Positions 48,433-57,551 of a stretch of DNA of 64,000 bases are shown here, one piece after another. Origin of the DNA: an endosymbiont of Escarpia spicata (lineage in GTDB: Bacteria; Pseudomonadota; Gammaproteobacteria; Chromatiales; Chromatiaceae); NCBI GenBank assembly GCA_003349915.1, contig QFXE01000010.1, positions 1 through 64,000 of the forward strand, read 5' to 3'. The translations under genes were made by a program, and so were the position numbers. Numbering within the stretch: the first letter of the stretch is position 1; every line of letters begins with the position of its first letter. The notes below the pieces were generated by a model that saw only the letters and a program-made list of their open reading frames with translations, did not search any database and was not told the origin of the DNA.

Positions 48433-49435
48433 TAAAAGCATAAATTCAGGTGAGCGCCTGCAAAAAGTGCTGGCCAATGCCGGTATGGGATCCAGGCGTG
48501 AGATCGAAAGCTGGATCAGTGCAGGCCGGATCGAGGTCAATGGTGAGACAGCACAGCTTGGGCAGCGGGTGCAGCCAAGTGACCGTATCAAAGTGGATGG
48601 ACGTCCGGTCTCCAGCAAACGCATGGCTGCTCCCGAACGTGAAGTGATGGTCTACAACAAACCGGAAGGGGAGCTGGTTACCCGCAAGGATCCGGAGGGA
48701 CGCCGCACGGTTTTTGAACATCTGCCGCGACTCAAACATGGCCGCTGGATTCCGGTGGGTCGCCTCGATCTCAACTCCTCCGGTCTATTGTTGCTGACCA
48801 CCGATGGCGAACTGGCCAACCGGCTGATGCATCCAAGCCGCCAGGTGGAGCGGGAGTATGCAGTGCGCGTCATGGGGCAGGTCACCGAGGATCAGCTAAA
48901 ACAGTTGACGCATGGCGTCGAGCTTGAAGACGGACCCGCGCGATTCGAAGAGATTGTGGAATCGGGTGGTGACGGCATCAATCGCTGGTATCACGTGGTT
49001 ATCATGGAGGGGCGCCAACGGGAAGTGCGCCGCATGTGGGAAGCGGTTGGGGCGCAGGTCAATCGCCTGAAGCGCGTGCGTTACGGCAGTGTGATGCTCG
49101 ACAGTGCACTGAAGGTGGGACGTTGGCGCTATCTGAACACACCGGAATTAAATGAACTACTGGAAGCAATGGGGCTGGAGCCGGAAAAGCGTCAGCGTGC
49201 GCCACGCTCGGGTGGTGATGATCGGTATAGTGGGAGAACATCCAAAGACGGGGCGCGCCAGCGTCGCGAGGATGGTCCGAAACGCCCCTGGAAAGGTCGT
49301 GACAGTGAAAAATCCAAATCACCAGGGCGAAGCGATGGCGAAAGCGGCCCATGGAAACGTAAACCTGGAAAGAAATCCGCACCCACCAAACGTCGTGAGG
49401 GAACCTCTGATCCCTGGGGACGTAAAAAACGCTAG
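48425..49435 (+). CDS. rluB: 23S rRNA pseudouridine synthase RluB
   Basis: RluB isomerises U2605 (E. coli numbering) of 23S rRNA. The 336-residue protein has an N-terminal S4 domain (about 9-70; [16 protein letters not shown]) and the RsuA-type catalytic domain with active Asp in [15 protein letters not shown] long basic Arg/Lys/Gly/Ser-rich C-terminal tail (about 250-336) is as in other RluB proteins. The ATG at 48425 overlaps the end of scpB; an upstream in-frame start at 48398 lacks a purpose. It is the last gene of the scpAB-rluB group. Confidence 0.94.
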   Translation: MSDKSINSGERLQKVLANAGMGSRREIESWISAGRIEVNGETAQLGQRVQPSDRIKVDGRPVSSKRMAAPEREVMVYNKPEGELVTRKDPEGRRTVFEHLPRLKHGRWIPVGRLDLNSSGLLLLTTDGELANRLMHPSRQVEREYAVRVMGQVTEDQLKQLTHGVELEDGPARFEEIVESGGDGINRWYHVVIMEGRQREVRRMWEAVGAQVNRLKRVRYGSVMLDSALKVGRWRYLNTPELNELLEAMGLEPEKRQRAPRSGGDDRYSGRTSKDGARQRREDGPKRPWKGRDSEKSKSPGRSDGESGPWKRKPGKKSAPTKRREGTSDPWGRKKR

Positions 49436-49437
49436 CG

Positions 49438-50085
49438 TTGAGACTGTCAAAACAATCACTCACCCAAATCTTCGATGCCCTGTTGTCGGCATACGGGCAG
49501 CAGCACTGGTGGCCTGGAGAGACACCCTTTGAGATGATGGTCGGGGCGGTGTTGACCCAGAACACCGCCTGGTCGAATGTGGAACGGGCAATCTGCAATC
49601 TCAAGGAGGCCGGGTTGCTCGACCGCCAAAAAATGGCGAAAGCCGATCCGTCTCTCCTGGCACAGCTGATTCGCCCGTCCGGGTATTTCAATATCAAGGC
49701 AAAACGGTTGCAGAATCTCTGCAATGCTTTGATCGCAGCAGAAGCACTGGATTCGATGTCCGATGAGGTGCTGCGGAAGTGGTTGCTCGATATCAATGGT
49801 ATCGGCCCAGAGACCGCTGACGATATCCTGCTCTATGCTTTTGAACGTCCGTTTTTTGTGATCGATGCCTACACCCGCAGACTCTTTTTTCGATTTGGGC
49901 TGGTATCGGGTGATGAAAGTTATGAGATACTGCGATCAGAGTTCGAGCAGACGCTGGGTCCAGATGTCGGGCTGTATAATGAATACCACGCATTGATCGT
50001 CCGTCATGCGAAAGAGGCCTGCCGGACCAAACCGTTATGCGAGATCTGTTGCTTACGCCGTTCTTGTGGGTGGAAAGATTGGTAG
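49438..50085 (+). CDS. endonuclease III/MagIII-like DNA glycosylase
   Basis: This 215-residue HhH-GPD protein has a C-terminal [4Fe-4S] cluster motif (C-x5-C-x2-C-x5-C, CRTKPLCEICCLRRSC). The hairpin reads DINGIGPETADDILLY and the conserved catalytic Asp is in FVIDAYTRRL. The lysine used by endonuclease III as lyase nucleophile is replaced (PET). It therefore probably acts as a monofunctional glycosylase, as in MagIII (3-methyladenine), rather than nicking DNA. The start is a TTG two bases after the rluB stop. Its TAG stop is formed by the beginning of the repeat at 50082-50165. Confidence 0.85.
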   Translation: MRLSKQSLTQIFDALLSAYGQQHWWPGETPFEMMVGAVLTQNTAWSNVERAICNLKEAGLLDRQKMAKADPSLLAQLIRPSGYFNIKAKRLQNLCNALIAAEALDSMSDEVLRKWLLDINGIGPETADDILLYAFERPFFVIDAYTRRLFFRFGLVSGDESYEILRSEFEQTLGPDVGLYNEYHALIVRHAKEACRTKPLCEICCLRRSCGWKDW

Positions 50086-50165
50086 GCCGGTTCAAGCGTA
50101 GTGAACCACATCAAACAAGAGTTGTAGATTTATTGCCTGATCCGCTACGCTTGATCAGACCTACG
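50082..50165. repeat. dispersed inverted repeat, family 2, full copy
   Basis: GTAGGCCGGTTCAAGCGTAG at the left and CTACGCTTGATCAGACCTAC at the right are inverted, joined by about 44 bases. The left terminus contains the TAG stop codon of the glycosylase gene. The same design recurs at 55916-56004, and a half copy at 13509. Confidence 0.85.
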
Positions 50166-50176
50166 AACGATTAGGT

Positions 50177-51091
50177 TCATTCTGCGACTGCTACCTGATT
50201 ACGCCCCTTCTCCTTGGCTTGGTAGAGTGCTTCGTCGGCCCTGATGAAAAGATGTTTACTCTCTTCGTTGGAATTGAGTGTGGCGACACCAAGACTCATT
50301 GTGATGCTCAGCCCCTTTGAACTGGCAAAGACCAATGCTTCGATATTCTGTCTTATGCGTTCGGCAAGAAGAAGCGCGCCCGCCTGGTCAGTTCCACTCA
50401 ATACAACCGTGAACTCCTCGCCGCCATAGCGGTAGAGTGCGTCGCTGCTGCGAATAGTGGCTTCGACTGCCTGGGCCACGCACTTCAGCACATAGTCTCC
50501 AATGGAGTGACCATACTGGTCGTTGACCTTTTTGAAAAAATCGATATCAAGAACGATGAGGGAGAGTTCAGATCCGTTGCGATGGCCCAGTTCTACCTCC
50601 CGATGGAAATTGCTGTCGAAAGCTGTCCGGTTTTTTACGCCAGTCAGTGAATCAACAAAGGCGGATTGGATTGCTTCTCGATAGAGCAGGGCGTTGCGCA
50701 GAGGGTAGAGCAGGGTAGTCAGAAGATTCTCCAGCATCTTGGCTTCCGTGTCTTTAAATCGTCTGCTGCGGCTGAAACCAATATCTCCGAGTGGCTGACC
50801 CAGGACCTTAAGACTATAGTTTATGTTGTGACGACACTGTTCTCCCGTGTTGATGGCTAATGCTTCACCCGGCAGTTGGAATGTTGCGCCGTCATATTTG
50901 AAATGGGATTTGATGACGTCAAAGAAAAGCTCAATCAGGTTCTCCAGTTCAAGCGTGGTCTGTAGCCTGGTCGTGAGTTCCACCACCTGAGCAATCTGCT
51001 GTCCACCCTCGCTATTCCGTGCAATGCCCTCGGGTAGAAGAGAAACACCTGATGGAGAGTTGCTTTCTAAGCTTTGGATGTAACCCGTCAT
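50177..51091 (-). CDS. GAF-GGDEF diguanylate cyclase
   Basis: This 304-residue cytoplasmic protein has an N-terminal GAF-like domain (about 30-140) and a C-terminal GGDEF domain (about 145-300) with an active-site GGEEF motif (RYGGEEFTVV) and the substrate/metal motif VLDIDFFKKVNDQYGH. No RxxD inhibitory site was seen just before GGEEF. It should make c-di-GMP from GTP. It is a single gene; the 298 bases upstream contain no other credible gene, only AT-rich DNA between two divergent starts. Confidence 0.92.
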   Translation of the reverse strand: MTGYIQSLESNSPSGVSLLPEGIARNSEGGQQIAQVVELTTRLQTTLELENLIELFFDVIKSHFKYDGATFQLPGEALAINTGEQCRHNINYSLKVLGQPLGDIGFSRSRRFKDTEAKMLENLLTTLLYPLRNALLYREAIQSAFVDSLTGVKNRTAFDSNFHREVELGHRNGSELSLIVLDIDFFKKVNDQYGHSIGDYVLKCVAQAVEATIRSSDALYRYGGEEFTVVLSGTDQAGALLLAERIRQNIEALVFASSKGLSITMSLGVATLNSNEESKHLFIRADEALYQAKEKGRNQVAVAE

Positions 51092-51389
51092 TTTTCTGAC
51101 CTGCGTTTTTGTGATTTGTATTGTCTGTAGCGATTAGCATGCCAAAAAAACTATTTCTAATAAAAACAATAGCATATGACATCTGTCTCTTGCTAATGTC
51201 AAAAAAGTGCCGCGAATAGGGTACTCTCATTGGGACTATAATTACTTTTATAGGTGATCCGTGACACGCTATCAAACCCATTGACCCGTCATGGATGCGG
51301 TTTACAATTGGGTCCGGCTTTTTTGATCTTGTGCGTTTAACAGATTGCAGCAGGCAGCTTGGCCTACGACCATAAATAAGGTACAGATC

Positions 51390-52439
51390 GTGAATCTCTC
51401 TCTGATGATTAAATTACTGGGGTGCATTTTGCTGGTAAGCACCCTGACATTTGCCGCAGAAAATGAGAATGTGACGCTAACCGCCGGGCTGATCAATCCT
51501 GGTTTCCATGAAAAGCCTGACTGGTTCCGCCACTCTTTTCTCGATCTGCGGGAGGATGTCGAAGAGGCTGCGGATTCCGGTAAACGGATTGTGCTTTTTT
51601 TTCATCAGGATGGCTGTCCCTACTGTGCGAAACTGCTGAAAGAAAACTGGTCTCTCAGGCCGCTTGTTGAAAAGACCCAAGAAAATTTTGAAGTCATCGC
51701 AATCAATATATGGGGTGACCAGGAAGTGACCGATTTGCAGGGGACAGAAACCACCGAGAAGCGCTTTTCTGAATCCCTCAAGGTGATGTACACACCGACC
51801 TTGGTCTTTCTGGATGAGGCGGGAAGACAGGCTTTGCGTATCAATGGCTACTACCCGCCGCATAAATTCGAGGCGGCCCTCGACTATGTGGCTGGACATC
51901 TTGAGCGCAAGCAACCCTATCGTGACTATCTGGCCGGTGTTCAGCCACAGGCGGTGAGTGGGAAATTGCATCGGGAGGTTGGCTTTCTGCCACTGCCGTT
52001 GGACTTGCGTGCCAAGGCCAGTGTGCGCAATAAGCCCTTATTGGTATTGATGGAGCAGAAAGCCTGTTCCGCTTGCGATGAATTACACGGTAAAATCATG
52101 CGCAAACCGGCAGTCAGAAAAACGCTGGATGCATTCGACATTGCTCTCGTCGATGTTTGGAGTGGAGAGACTTTGATAACACCTGGAGGCGTGCAACGGA
52201 CGGTGAGTGAGTGGACGAAAGAACTCGGCATCCAGTATGTGCCCAGCATGCTCTTTTTCGATCCGACGGGAAAAGAGGTGTTTCGCGCCGAGGCGTTTTT
52301 GAAAACCTTTCACACCCATGCAGCGATGGATTATGTATCCACTGGCGCCTATCTTAGCCAACCTAATTTCCAACGATATGTGCAATCCAGGGCGGCGGAG
52401 ATGGAAGCACAGGGCATCACTGTCGATCTAATGGAATAG
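51390..52439 (+). CDS. exported protein with two thioredoxin folds (SoxW/thioredoxin-like)
   Basis: This is a protein of about 349 residues with an N-terminal signal sequence (MIKLLGCILLVSTLTFA...) and two thioredoxin-like domains, each with a CxxC: HQDGCPYCAKL (about 70) and QKACSACDEL (about 220). Both have the cis-Pro-type loop (MYTPTLVF, QYVPSMLFF). It probably acts as a periplasmic disulfide reductase or relay. Similar proteins occur in sulfur-oxidising bacteria, but no sox gene is nearby. The GTG at 51390 was chosen for its AAGG site eight bases upstream; the ATG at 51405 is possible. Confidence 0.85.
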   Translation: MNLSLMIKLLGCILLVSTLTFAAENENVTLTAGLINPGFHEKPDWFRHSFLDLREDVEEAADSGKRIVLFFHQDGCPYCAKLLKENWSLRPLVEKTQENFEVIAINIWGDQEVTDLQGTETTEKRFSESLKVMYTPTLVFLDEAGRQALRINGYYPPHKFEAALDYVAGHLERKQPYRDYLAGVQPQAVSGKLHREVGFLPLPLDLRAKASVRNKPLLVLMEQKACSACDELHGKIMRKPAVRKTLDAFDIALVDVWSGETLITPGGVQRTVSEWTKELGIQYVPSMLFFDPTGKEVFRAEAFLKTFHTHAAMDYVSTGAYLSQPNFQRYVQSRAAEMEAQGITVDLME

Positions 52440-52482
52440 TTTCCAATCTAATAAGGCAAAGGGCAACGTTTAATTCCCCCGG

Positions 52483-52589
52483 TAGGGTGCGCCGTGCGCA
52501 CCAGAATAAGCAATCATGGTGCGCACAGCGCACCCTACGTTCTCTCCCTGCGGTCGAGATGACAGTGACTCAATTAATCAGGGGTTCCC
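52483..52589. repeat. composite repeat: two family-1 palindromes plus a MITE-like end
   Basis: GTAGGGTGCGCCGTGCGCACC (52483-52503) and its inverted partner (52511-52540) are followed by a 37-base segment (52553-52589). That segment is the inverse of the left end of the element at 37971 with one mismatch. Three units stacked head to tail between two genes show that these repeats accumulate at the same spots. No gene lies in 52440-52616. Confidence 0.85.
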
Positions 52590-52616
52590 TAATAAATTAA
52601 CCATTACAGGAAGACT

Positions 52617-53843
52617 ATGGAGAAGTTAATCGGGTACATCCTGCGTTTTGCCATGCGGGTCTACACAAACAAACTGAACAGGGTTGCGGAGCGCAACAAT
52701 ACCACTTCAAGGGAGAAGAAAGATCGATACGATATTCTGATTACGGGAACTTTCTATTCCGATCAGTGGATCATCTCCCATCTTCGACCAATGTCGGAGT
52801 CAAACCGGGTCGGCCGGATCTATATGGTTGCCGCGACGGAGTTACCGGAGATCGACAAGGTCACACCGATCTATCCAAATGCCAGATTACAAAAAATTGT
52901 GGGTGGCACGATTGCCCGCCTGATCACCATATCAAAGGTTGCAAAAGAGAAACGTCCCGATGTGATCGCCGGATTTCATCTGTTGCTCAATGGACTGCTG
53001 GTTGTGCTGCTTGGGAAGAAATATGATTGTCATTCGGTCTACCTTTGTGGTGGTGGTCCCTTGGAGGTGCTCGGCGGCGGTTATCTCACCGAAAACAAGA
53101 TATTCAAACAACTTGGCAAGCACGATGCAGTGGTGGAAAGAGCGCTGATCAACGCTGTCTCCCATTTCGGCAGTGTCGTGGTACGGGGAACCGATGCCAA
53201 GCACTTTTTCGAAGAGCGGGGTGTCAAGGGTGATGATATCTATATCATGTCCGGCGGGATTGATGGCGCCAGTTACTACCCTGGTGAAGAAGAGAAGCGC
53301 GCTGACCTGATCTTTGTCGGAAGAATCTCCAATATCAAACGGGTGGATATTCTTCTACAGATCGTTGCAAAACTGAAACCGGATCACCTTGCAATTAAGG
53401 CATTGATAGTCGGTGATGGTCCGGATCGTGAAGAGATGGAGCAGATGGCTGCCTCCCTGGGTATCAGTGAGAATATCGACTTTGTTGGTTGGCAGACAGA
53501 GGTGGGTGACTGGTATCGGCAGGCGCGTGTATTTATTCTGACTTCCGACTCCGAAGGACTTTCCCAATCGATGATACAAGCGATGATGACCGGGCTTCCT
53601 GCCGTAGTTTCGGACGTGGGGGATCTCAGTGAGTTGGTTGAAAATGATCGAAATGGATTCCTGATACAGAACCAGGATATTGACGCATATGCTTCTGCAA
53701 TTTCGGGTCTGTTGGATGATCCGGATAAATTGGCGACTTTTGGGATGGCAGCAAAGGTTGTGGCAGACCAGTGTGAAGTTGGAGAAGTCGCCAAAAAGTG
53801 GAACCGGGTTTTTGCGGATCTGGATAACAAGCTTCAGGGCTGA
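52617..53843 (+). CDS. glycosyltransferase family 4 (GT-B)
   Basis: This 408-residue GT-B glycosyltransferase has a C-terminal donor domain with RADLIFVGRISNIKRVDILL, VGDGPDREEME, the acidic E-x7-E type motif in SDSEGLSQSMIQAM, and GLPAVVSDVGDLSELVE. The N-terminal acceptor domain is less conserved and contains no clear membrane helix. It probably adds a sugar to a lipid-linked oligosaccharide for surface polysaccharide. The AGGAAG site supports the ATG. It converges on the acyltransferase pseudogene, with ten bases between. Confidence 0.88.
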   Translation: MEKLIGYILRFAMRVYTNKLNRVAERNNTTSREKKDRYDILITGTFYSDQWIISHLRPMSESNRVGRIYMVAATELPEIDKVTPIYPNARLQKIVGGTIARLITISKVAKEKRPDVIAGFHLLLNGLLVVLLGKKYDCHSVYLCGGGPLEVLGGGYLTENKIFKQLGKHDAVVERALINAVSHFGSVVVRGTDAKHFFEERGVKGDDIYIMSGGIDGASYYPGEEEKRADLIFVGRISNIKRVDILLQIVAKLKPDHLAIKALIVGDGPDREEMEQMAASLGISENIDFVGWQTEVGDWYRQARVFILTSDSEGLSQSMIQAMMTGLPAVVSDVGDLSELVENDRNGFLIQNQDIDAYASAISGLLDDPDKLATFGMAAKVVADQCEVGEVAKKWNRVFADLDNKLQG

Positions 53844-53853
53844 TTTGAAGCAG

Positions 53854-54995
53854 TCATTTTGAGCGTTCTTTGTTGAATCGGGATGAAAGTTTTTTTCCCA
53901 GGATGATTCCTGGCTTCTCTATGTATCGATAGGTTAGCCAGGAAAATATCATCGTCAAAATCAGGGTGCTGACGAACAAAAGTAAAAAGTAGTTTCCCCG
54001 CGCCAGATCAAAGTAGCTCAGGAGAACACTTGAGACCAGCGTGATGACGAGGGTGTGGAGCAGATAGATACTGTAGGAGACCTTGCCCATCCAAAGAGAT
54101 ATCCGGTTGAGAAAAAGCGGGGCAACCAAACGGTGACTCAACGATTCCTTCGGCTCCAGCATGAGTGCAAAAAATACCAGCCACACGGCGATGGGAAAAA
54201 GCCTGAAGTCGTGTCCGGAGGTGAAATAGATCATGAAAACGGCCGCCACCGCCGTTGGAAACAGAAAATCGGGTTTGATCACACTGTTGTGTAGGTGCCT
54301 GTAGATGAAGTAGCTACAGGCGCCGAAGAAAAAAACTCGATATGAAAAGGTAGAAAAGCGCCATATTCCACACGGGGCAATATTTTTCGGGCCATGATGT
54401 AGGCCGCCAGACAGGCAACAATTACCCCCAGCCGGGCAAACCGCCCACGAGTTGCCGCCAGGCTGAACAGCAGTGGTGCGATTAGATAGAATTGCCACTC
54501 GAGCGAGATGCTCCAAGCGGGTCCAAGAAATGCTCCGGGAACAAAGGGCACCCACTTTTCGGGAACCATACCGTGCAGCATAGTGAGATGAGTTAGGATA
54601 TTGAATCCAAGCCAATCATTGTGGGTATCAAGTTTATAGGTAAGATTTTCGATGTATTTTTCTGTGTGATAGGCACCGCTCTGGGTTACGTTTTGCATCG
54701 CTAACGGGGCTAATACCATTGCGATCAGAAAGAGTACGAACAGCAAGGGATAGACACGGAAAAATCTCTGCGTGATGTAAGCGGAATAATTTCCGCGAAC
54801 TTGGTCGATGAGCAGAAAGATGACGAAGCCGCTGATGATAATGAAGATATCTACCGCGTATCTACCGGAAACCAGCAGCAGTGGAATACCTTCCATCATC
54901 TCGGGGGTGTAGCCGGCAGTACCCAATACATGGCCGACCAGCACTCAGAGTGCCAGAAAGGCCCTCAAGCCTTCGATTTCCCTGATTCTCCTCAT
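53854..54995 (-). pseudogene. acyltransferase 3 (OafA-like) with a nonsense codon and a frameshift
   Basis: An intact gene would encode about 380 residues of the ten-helix acyltransferase that O-acylates surface sugars. From ATG 54995 the frame reads MRRIREIEGLRAFLAL, then TGA (54947-54945) where the family has Trp, then VLVGHVLG. The family catalytic His and SGFVIF motif follow. The second lesion is a run of seven A on the plus strand (54330-54336). One more base would join IEFF to FFGACSYFIYRHL and carry the frame to KERSK at 53854. Both lesions must be corrected to make a full protein. It follows the yciK-like gene by nine bases. Confidence 0.85.
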
Positions 54996-55004
54996 GCAGA
55001 TTGT

Positions 55005-55754
55005 TTATTCTGTGGGAGCGGCGTCGAATGCCTGTCCGGTGACGCCTTTGCTATCCGGCCCCATCAGATAGAGGTAGGTACTCATGATCTCTTCCGGCAG
55101 TGGCAGCGTTGCCGGGTCCTCTCCCGGATATGCCCAAGCCCGCAAACTGGTTCGGGTAGGAACGGGGCAGATACTGTTGACTCTGATTTGGCTCTCTTCC
55201 GTCTCATCCGCCAGGGTCTGCATCAGCCCTTCAATGCCGAATTTTGAAACGCCATAGGCGCCCCAGTAGGCCTTTCCCTTACGTCCCATGCGATCAGAGG
55301 TAAAAAGAATTGAGGCATCCCCGGAGAGTCGCAGCAGAGGCAGGCAGGCCTGGGTCAGCATAAAAGGAGCGGTCAGGTTAACCTGGATGACCTTGTTCCA
55401 GCTCTCCAGGTCGTAATCATCGATGCGACTCAGGAGCGCAAGTTGAGCCGCGTTATGCAGTAGTCCATCCAGTTTGCCGAACTCACGGTGGAGCGTTTCT
55501 CCAAGAGAAAAATAGTCCTGTTGCGGAGCGCTCTCCAGGTTGATGGGAATAATTGCAGGTTGGGGATGCCCTTCCTTTTCGATGGCGTCGTAGGTCTCTT
55601 CCAGTTTACTCAGGGTGCGGCCCAGCAGGACGACAGTGGCGCCATGAGCAGCAAATGTCTTGGCCGCCGCTTGTCCAATGCCACTGCCGGCACCAGTGAC
55701 AAGAATGACGCGATCCTTGAGCAAGTCGGGGGAGGGGGTGTAGTCGTCGCGCAT
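55005..55754 (-). CDS. yciK: YciK-family short-chain dehydrogenase
   Basis: This 249-residue SDR oxidoreductase has NAD(P)-binding motif VTGAGSGIGQAAA, LHNAAQL, and a catalytic Ser-x-Tyr-x3-Lys in which Tyr and Lys are visible in YGVSKFGIEG. The substrate is unknown. YciK members typically lie downstream of ubiG and the adjacent HAD phosphatase gene, as here (separated by an NDUFAF6-like gene and repeats). The name rests on that context and general similarity. Confidence 0.87.
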   Translation of the reverse strand: MRDDYTPSPDLLKDRVILVTGAGSGIGQAAAKTFAAHGATVVLLGRTLSKLEETYDAIEKEGHPQPAIIPINLESAPQQDYFSLGETLHREFGKLDGLLHNAAQLALLSRIDDYDLESWNKVIQVNLTAPFMLTQACLPLLRLSGDASILFTSDRMGRKGKAYWGAYGVSKFGIEGLMQTLADETEESQIRVNSICPVPTRTSLRAWAYPGEDPATLPLPEEIMSTYLYLMGPDSKGVTGQAFDAAPTE

Positions 55755-55802
55755 CGATAGATCCTGAGGATTGAAACTTGCTCGTAGTATAACATCAAGG
55801 GG

Positions 55803-55863
55803 AAAGGTGAAAGGCTAAAGGTCAAAGGTTAAAGGTCAAAGGTTAAAGGTCAAAGGTTAAAGG
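55803..55863. repeat. tandem heptanucleotide repeat (AAAGGTY), 8.7 copies
   Basis: Eight full heptamers (AAAGGTG, AAAGGCT, then AAAGGTC/AAAGGTT alternating three times) and a partial ninth make a 14-base higher-order unit. They lie 49 bases upstream of the minus-strand yciK-like start, so copy number could affect its promoter. The array belongs to the 310-base gene-free gap 55755-56064. Confidence 0.9.
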
Positions 55864-55915
55864 AGGCCGTGCCACGGGACAGACCGAATTTTGTCGTGAC
55901 TGCCGTTGGAAGAAT

Positions 55916-56004
55916 GTAGGCTGGTTCAAGCGTAGCGGAACCGGCAACCCCAATCGTTCATCGAACCCTGAATGCCCGATCCGCTACGCTTGATCGGGCC
56001 TACG
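55916..56004. repeat. dispersed inverted repeat, family 2, full copy
   Basis: GTAGGCTGGTTCAAGCGTAG at the left and CTACGCTTGATCGGGCCTAC at the right are inverted across about 49 bases. The copy has the same architecture as 50082-50165. Together with the heptamer array it fills most of the gap between the yciK-like and NDUFAF6-like genes. Confidence 0.85.
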
Positions 56005-56064
56005 TATTGCCGTTGCGGAGAGTGCTAGCTTTCGGCAAACCCTGGCACGTACTTGTGTCACCTG

Positions 56065-56892
56065 TCACCCCGCCCGCCATGCTGTCCAGAGTTTCTGCAA
56101 AGGCGTCAGGTGGGTACGCCCGTCAACAACCTTCAAACCGTCTGCTTCAAGCACAGCATGGAGCCGTTGAGCCAGAGCAAGCTGGTTGAGTATCGGGCGC
56201 AAACTTGTTGGGGGTTGTGTTGCCGGCAGAGATTCCAGCGCTTCGATTTGCCACCGGGTTGCGGTATCGGATAGCGTCTGCAGCATCTCCCGGGATCTCG
56301 CCCGTGACTGTGACTGCAGCAGTTGTTCCGGTCTCAACTGATGTTGTTGTAACAGTGAATCGGGCAGTAGACAGTGACCTCGGCGCAGGTCTGCACCCAG
56401 GTTGCGCAGTAGGCTGACCAGTGTGACATAAGCGCCGATCTGTCTGATTGTTGTTTTAAACGTTTCGTTGCAGCCGGTTGTATGAGAAAGCAATTCAGCG
56501 AAGTTGCCGCCATGGCTGAGACAATAGAGATGGAGATCTTCCCACTCGGCCATAGATGTCTTTTCGATGTCGTTTTCGATATTGCCCGCGATTTTCTGAA
56601 ACAAAGGTTCTGGTAACTTGTGTGTATTGATGGTTTCGCTCAAGGCGATTGCAACAGGATGCTGGGCGTTCCCTTTGACGGATTTTTTTATCTCTTCACG
56701 CCACCACTGCAGCCGGGTTTTGGCCACGCCTGGGTCACTGCACTCCAGGGGGATATTGGTGAGCTCGCGCAGCCAGGCAAAAAGGTGTGTCAGATCGTTG
56801 CGGTAAGGTGCGGGGGAGAAGCGGATTATATAGTAGCTGCTGGAGCCGAGGGGGACCGCTCTCTCAATGTGCTCCCGGCTCAGTCCAGCCAC
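56065..56892 (-). CDS. squalene/phytoene synthase-like protein (NDUFAF6 type)
   Basis: This 275-residue all-helical isoprenyl synthase-like protein lacks the two Asp-rich DxxxD motifs needed to bind prenyl diphosphates. The corresponding positions read TRLQWWREEI and RNLGADLRRGHCLLP. It therefore resembles NDUFAF6-type proteins, linked in mitochondria to complex I assembly, rather than a terpene enzyme. Its function in bacteria is unknown. The GTG start overlaps the end of the gph gene by 13 bases, so it is coupled to ubiG-gph. Confidence 0.82.
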   Translation of the reverse strand: MAGLSREHIERAVPLGSSSYYIIRFSPAPYRNDLTHLFAWLRELTNIPLECSDPGVAKTRLQWWREEIKKSVKGNAQHPVAIALSETINTHKLPEPLFQKIAGNIENDIEKTSMAEWEDLHLYCLSHGGNFAELLSHTTGCNETFKTTIRQIGAYVTLVSLLRNLGADLRRGHCLLPDSLLQQHQLRPEQLLQSQSRARSREMLQTLSDTATRWQIEALESLPATQPPTSLRPILNQLALAQRLHAVLEADGLKVVDGRTHLTPLQKLWTAWRAG

Positions 56893-57551
56893 TGCAGAAT
56901 TTCCAGCGGATGTTCAACGGTGCCTGAAGCATGCCAGTCGTCGGGTTTGTCATTTTCCGCCAGGTAGCCAAAGAGGGCCACCAGCGTCAGGGTGCCGGCG
57001 TTTTGCCCGGCTTCGATGTCTCGTTTGGCATCGCCCACATAGAGACAGTGCGTCGGGTCCACGCCTGCCATACGGCAGGCATATAACATTGGTGCAGGAT
57101 GAGGTTTCGGATGCTCTGCGGTATCACCGCTGACAATGCAGGCGGCGCGCCTGTGGTAGCCGAGCGCTTCCATCAGGGGGTCGGTGAGCCAGGCAGGTTT
57201 GTTGGTGACTATGCCCCAGGGAATGTTGCGCTGTTCCAGCTCTTCCAGCAGCCTCTCCATGCCGTCGAAGAGTTTTGTCTTTCTGGTAATATTTTCACGA
57301 TAGATGCGCAGAAACTCTTTGCGCAGAGTCTCGAAATCGGTGTCGCCGGGCTGCAGGTCAAATCCGACTTTGATCATCGCTTGACTGCCGTGGGAGACAG
57401 CTGGTCTTACCTGTTCGAAGGGCATGGGTAGTTCGCCACGGCTGAGCAGAACCTGGTCCAGGGCGAAGTGAAGATCGGGTGCTGTATCTGCGAATGTCCC
57501 ATCCAGATCGAACAGGACGCATTCAACCTTGGGGTCCAGCCCCCTATCCAT
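56880..57551 (-). CDS. gph: HAD phosphatase, Gph/MupP type
   Basis: This HAD hydrolase of about 223 residues has motif [11 protein letters not shown], Ser/Thr motif II (IVTNKP), Lys in HPKPHPAP and motif [13 protein letters not shown]. It would normally be called phosphoglycolate phosphatase. In Pseudomonas the gene in the same ubiG-x-yciK position is MupP, the N-acetylmuramate-6-phosphate phosphatase of peptidoglycan recycling, so that role is equally likely. The ATG at 57551 overlaps the ubiG stop by eight bases; a longer start at 57581 exists. Confidence 0.9.
   Translation of the reverse strand: MDRGLDPKVECVLFDLDGTFADTAPDLHFALDQVLLSRGELPMPFEQVRPAVSHGSQAMIKVGFDLQPGDTDFETLRKEFLRIYRENITRKTKLFDGMERLLEELEQRNIPWGIVTNKPAWLTDPLMEALGYHRRAACIVSGDTAEHPKPHPAPMLYACRMAGVDPTHCLYVGDAKRDIEAGQNAGTLTLVALFGYLAENDKPDDWHASGTVEHPLEILQWLD

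Noticed and set aside
51012-51281. 89-codon minus-strand frame upstream of the diguanylate cyclase
   Set aside because: It overlaps the start of the GGDEF gene in another frame and has no recognisable features or ribosome-binding site.
55803-55863. Heptamer array as a CRISPR
   Set aside because: Units are 7 bases and contiguous with no spacers.
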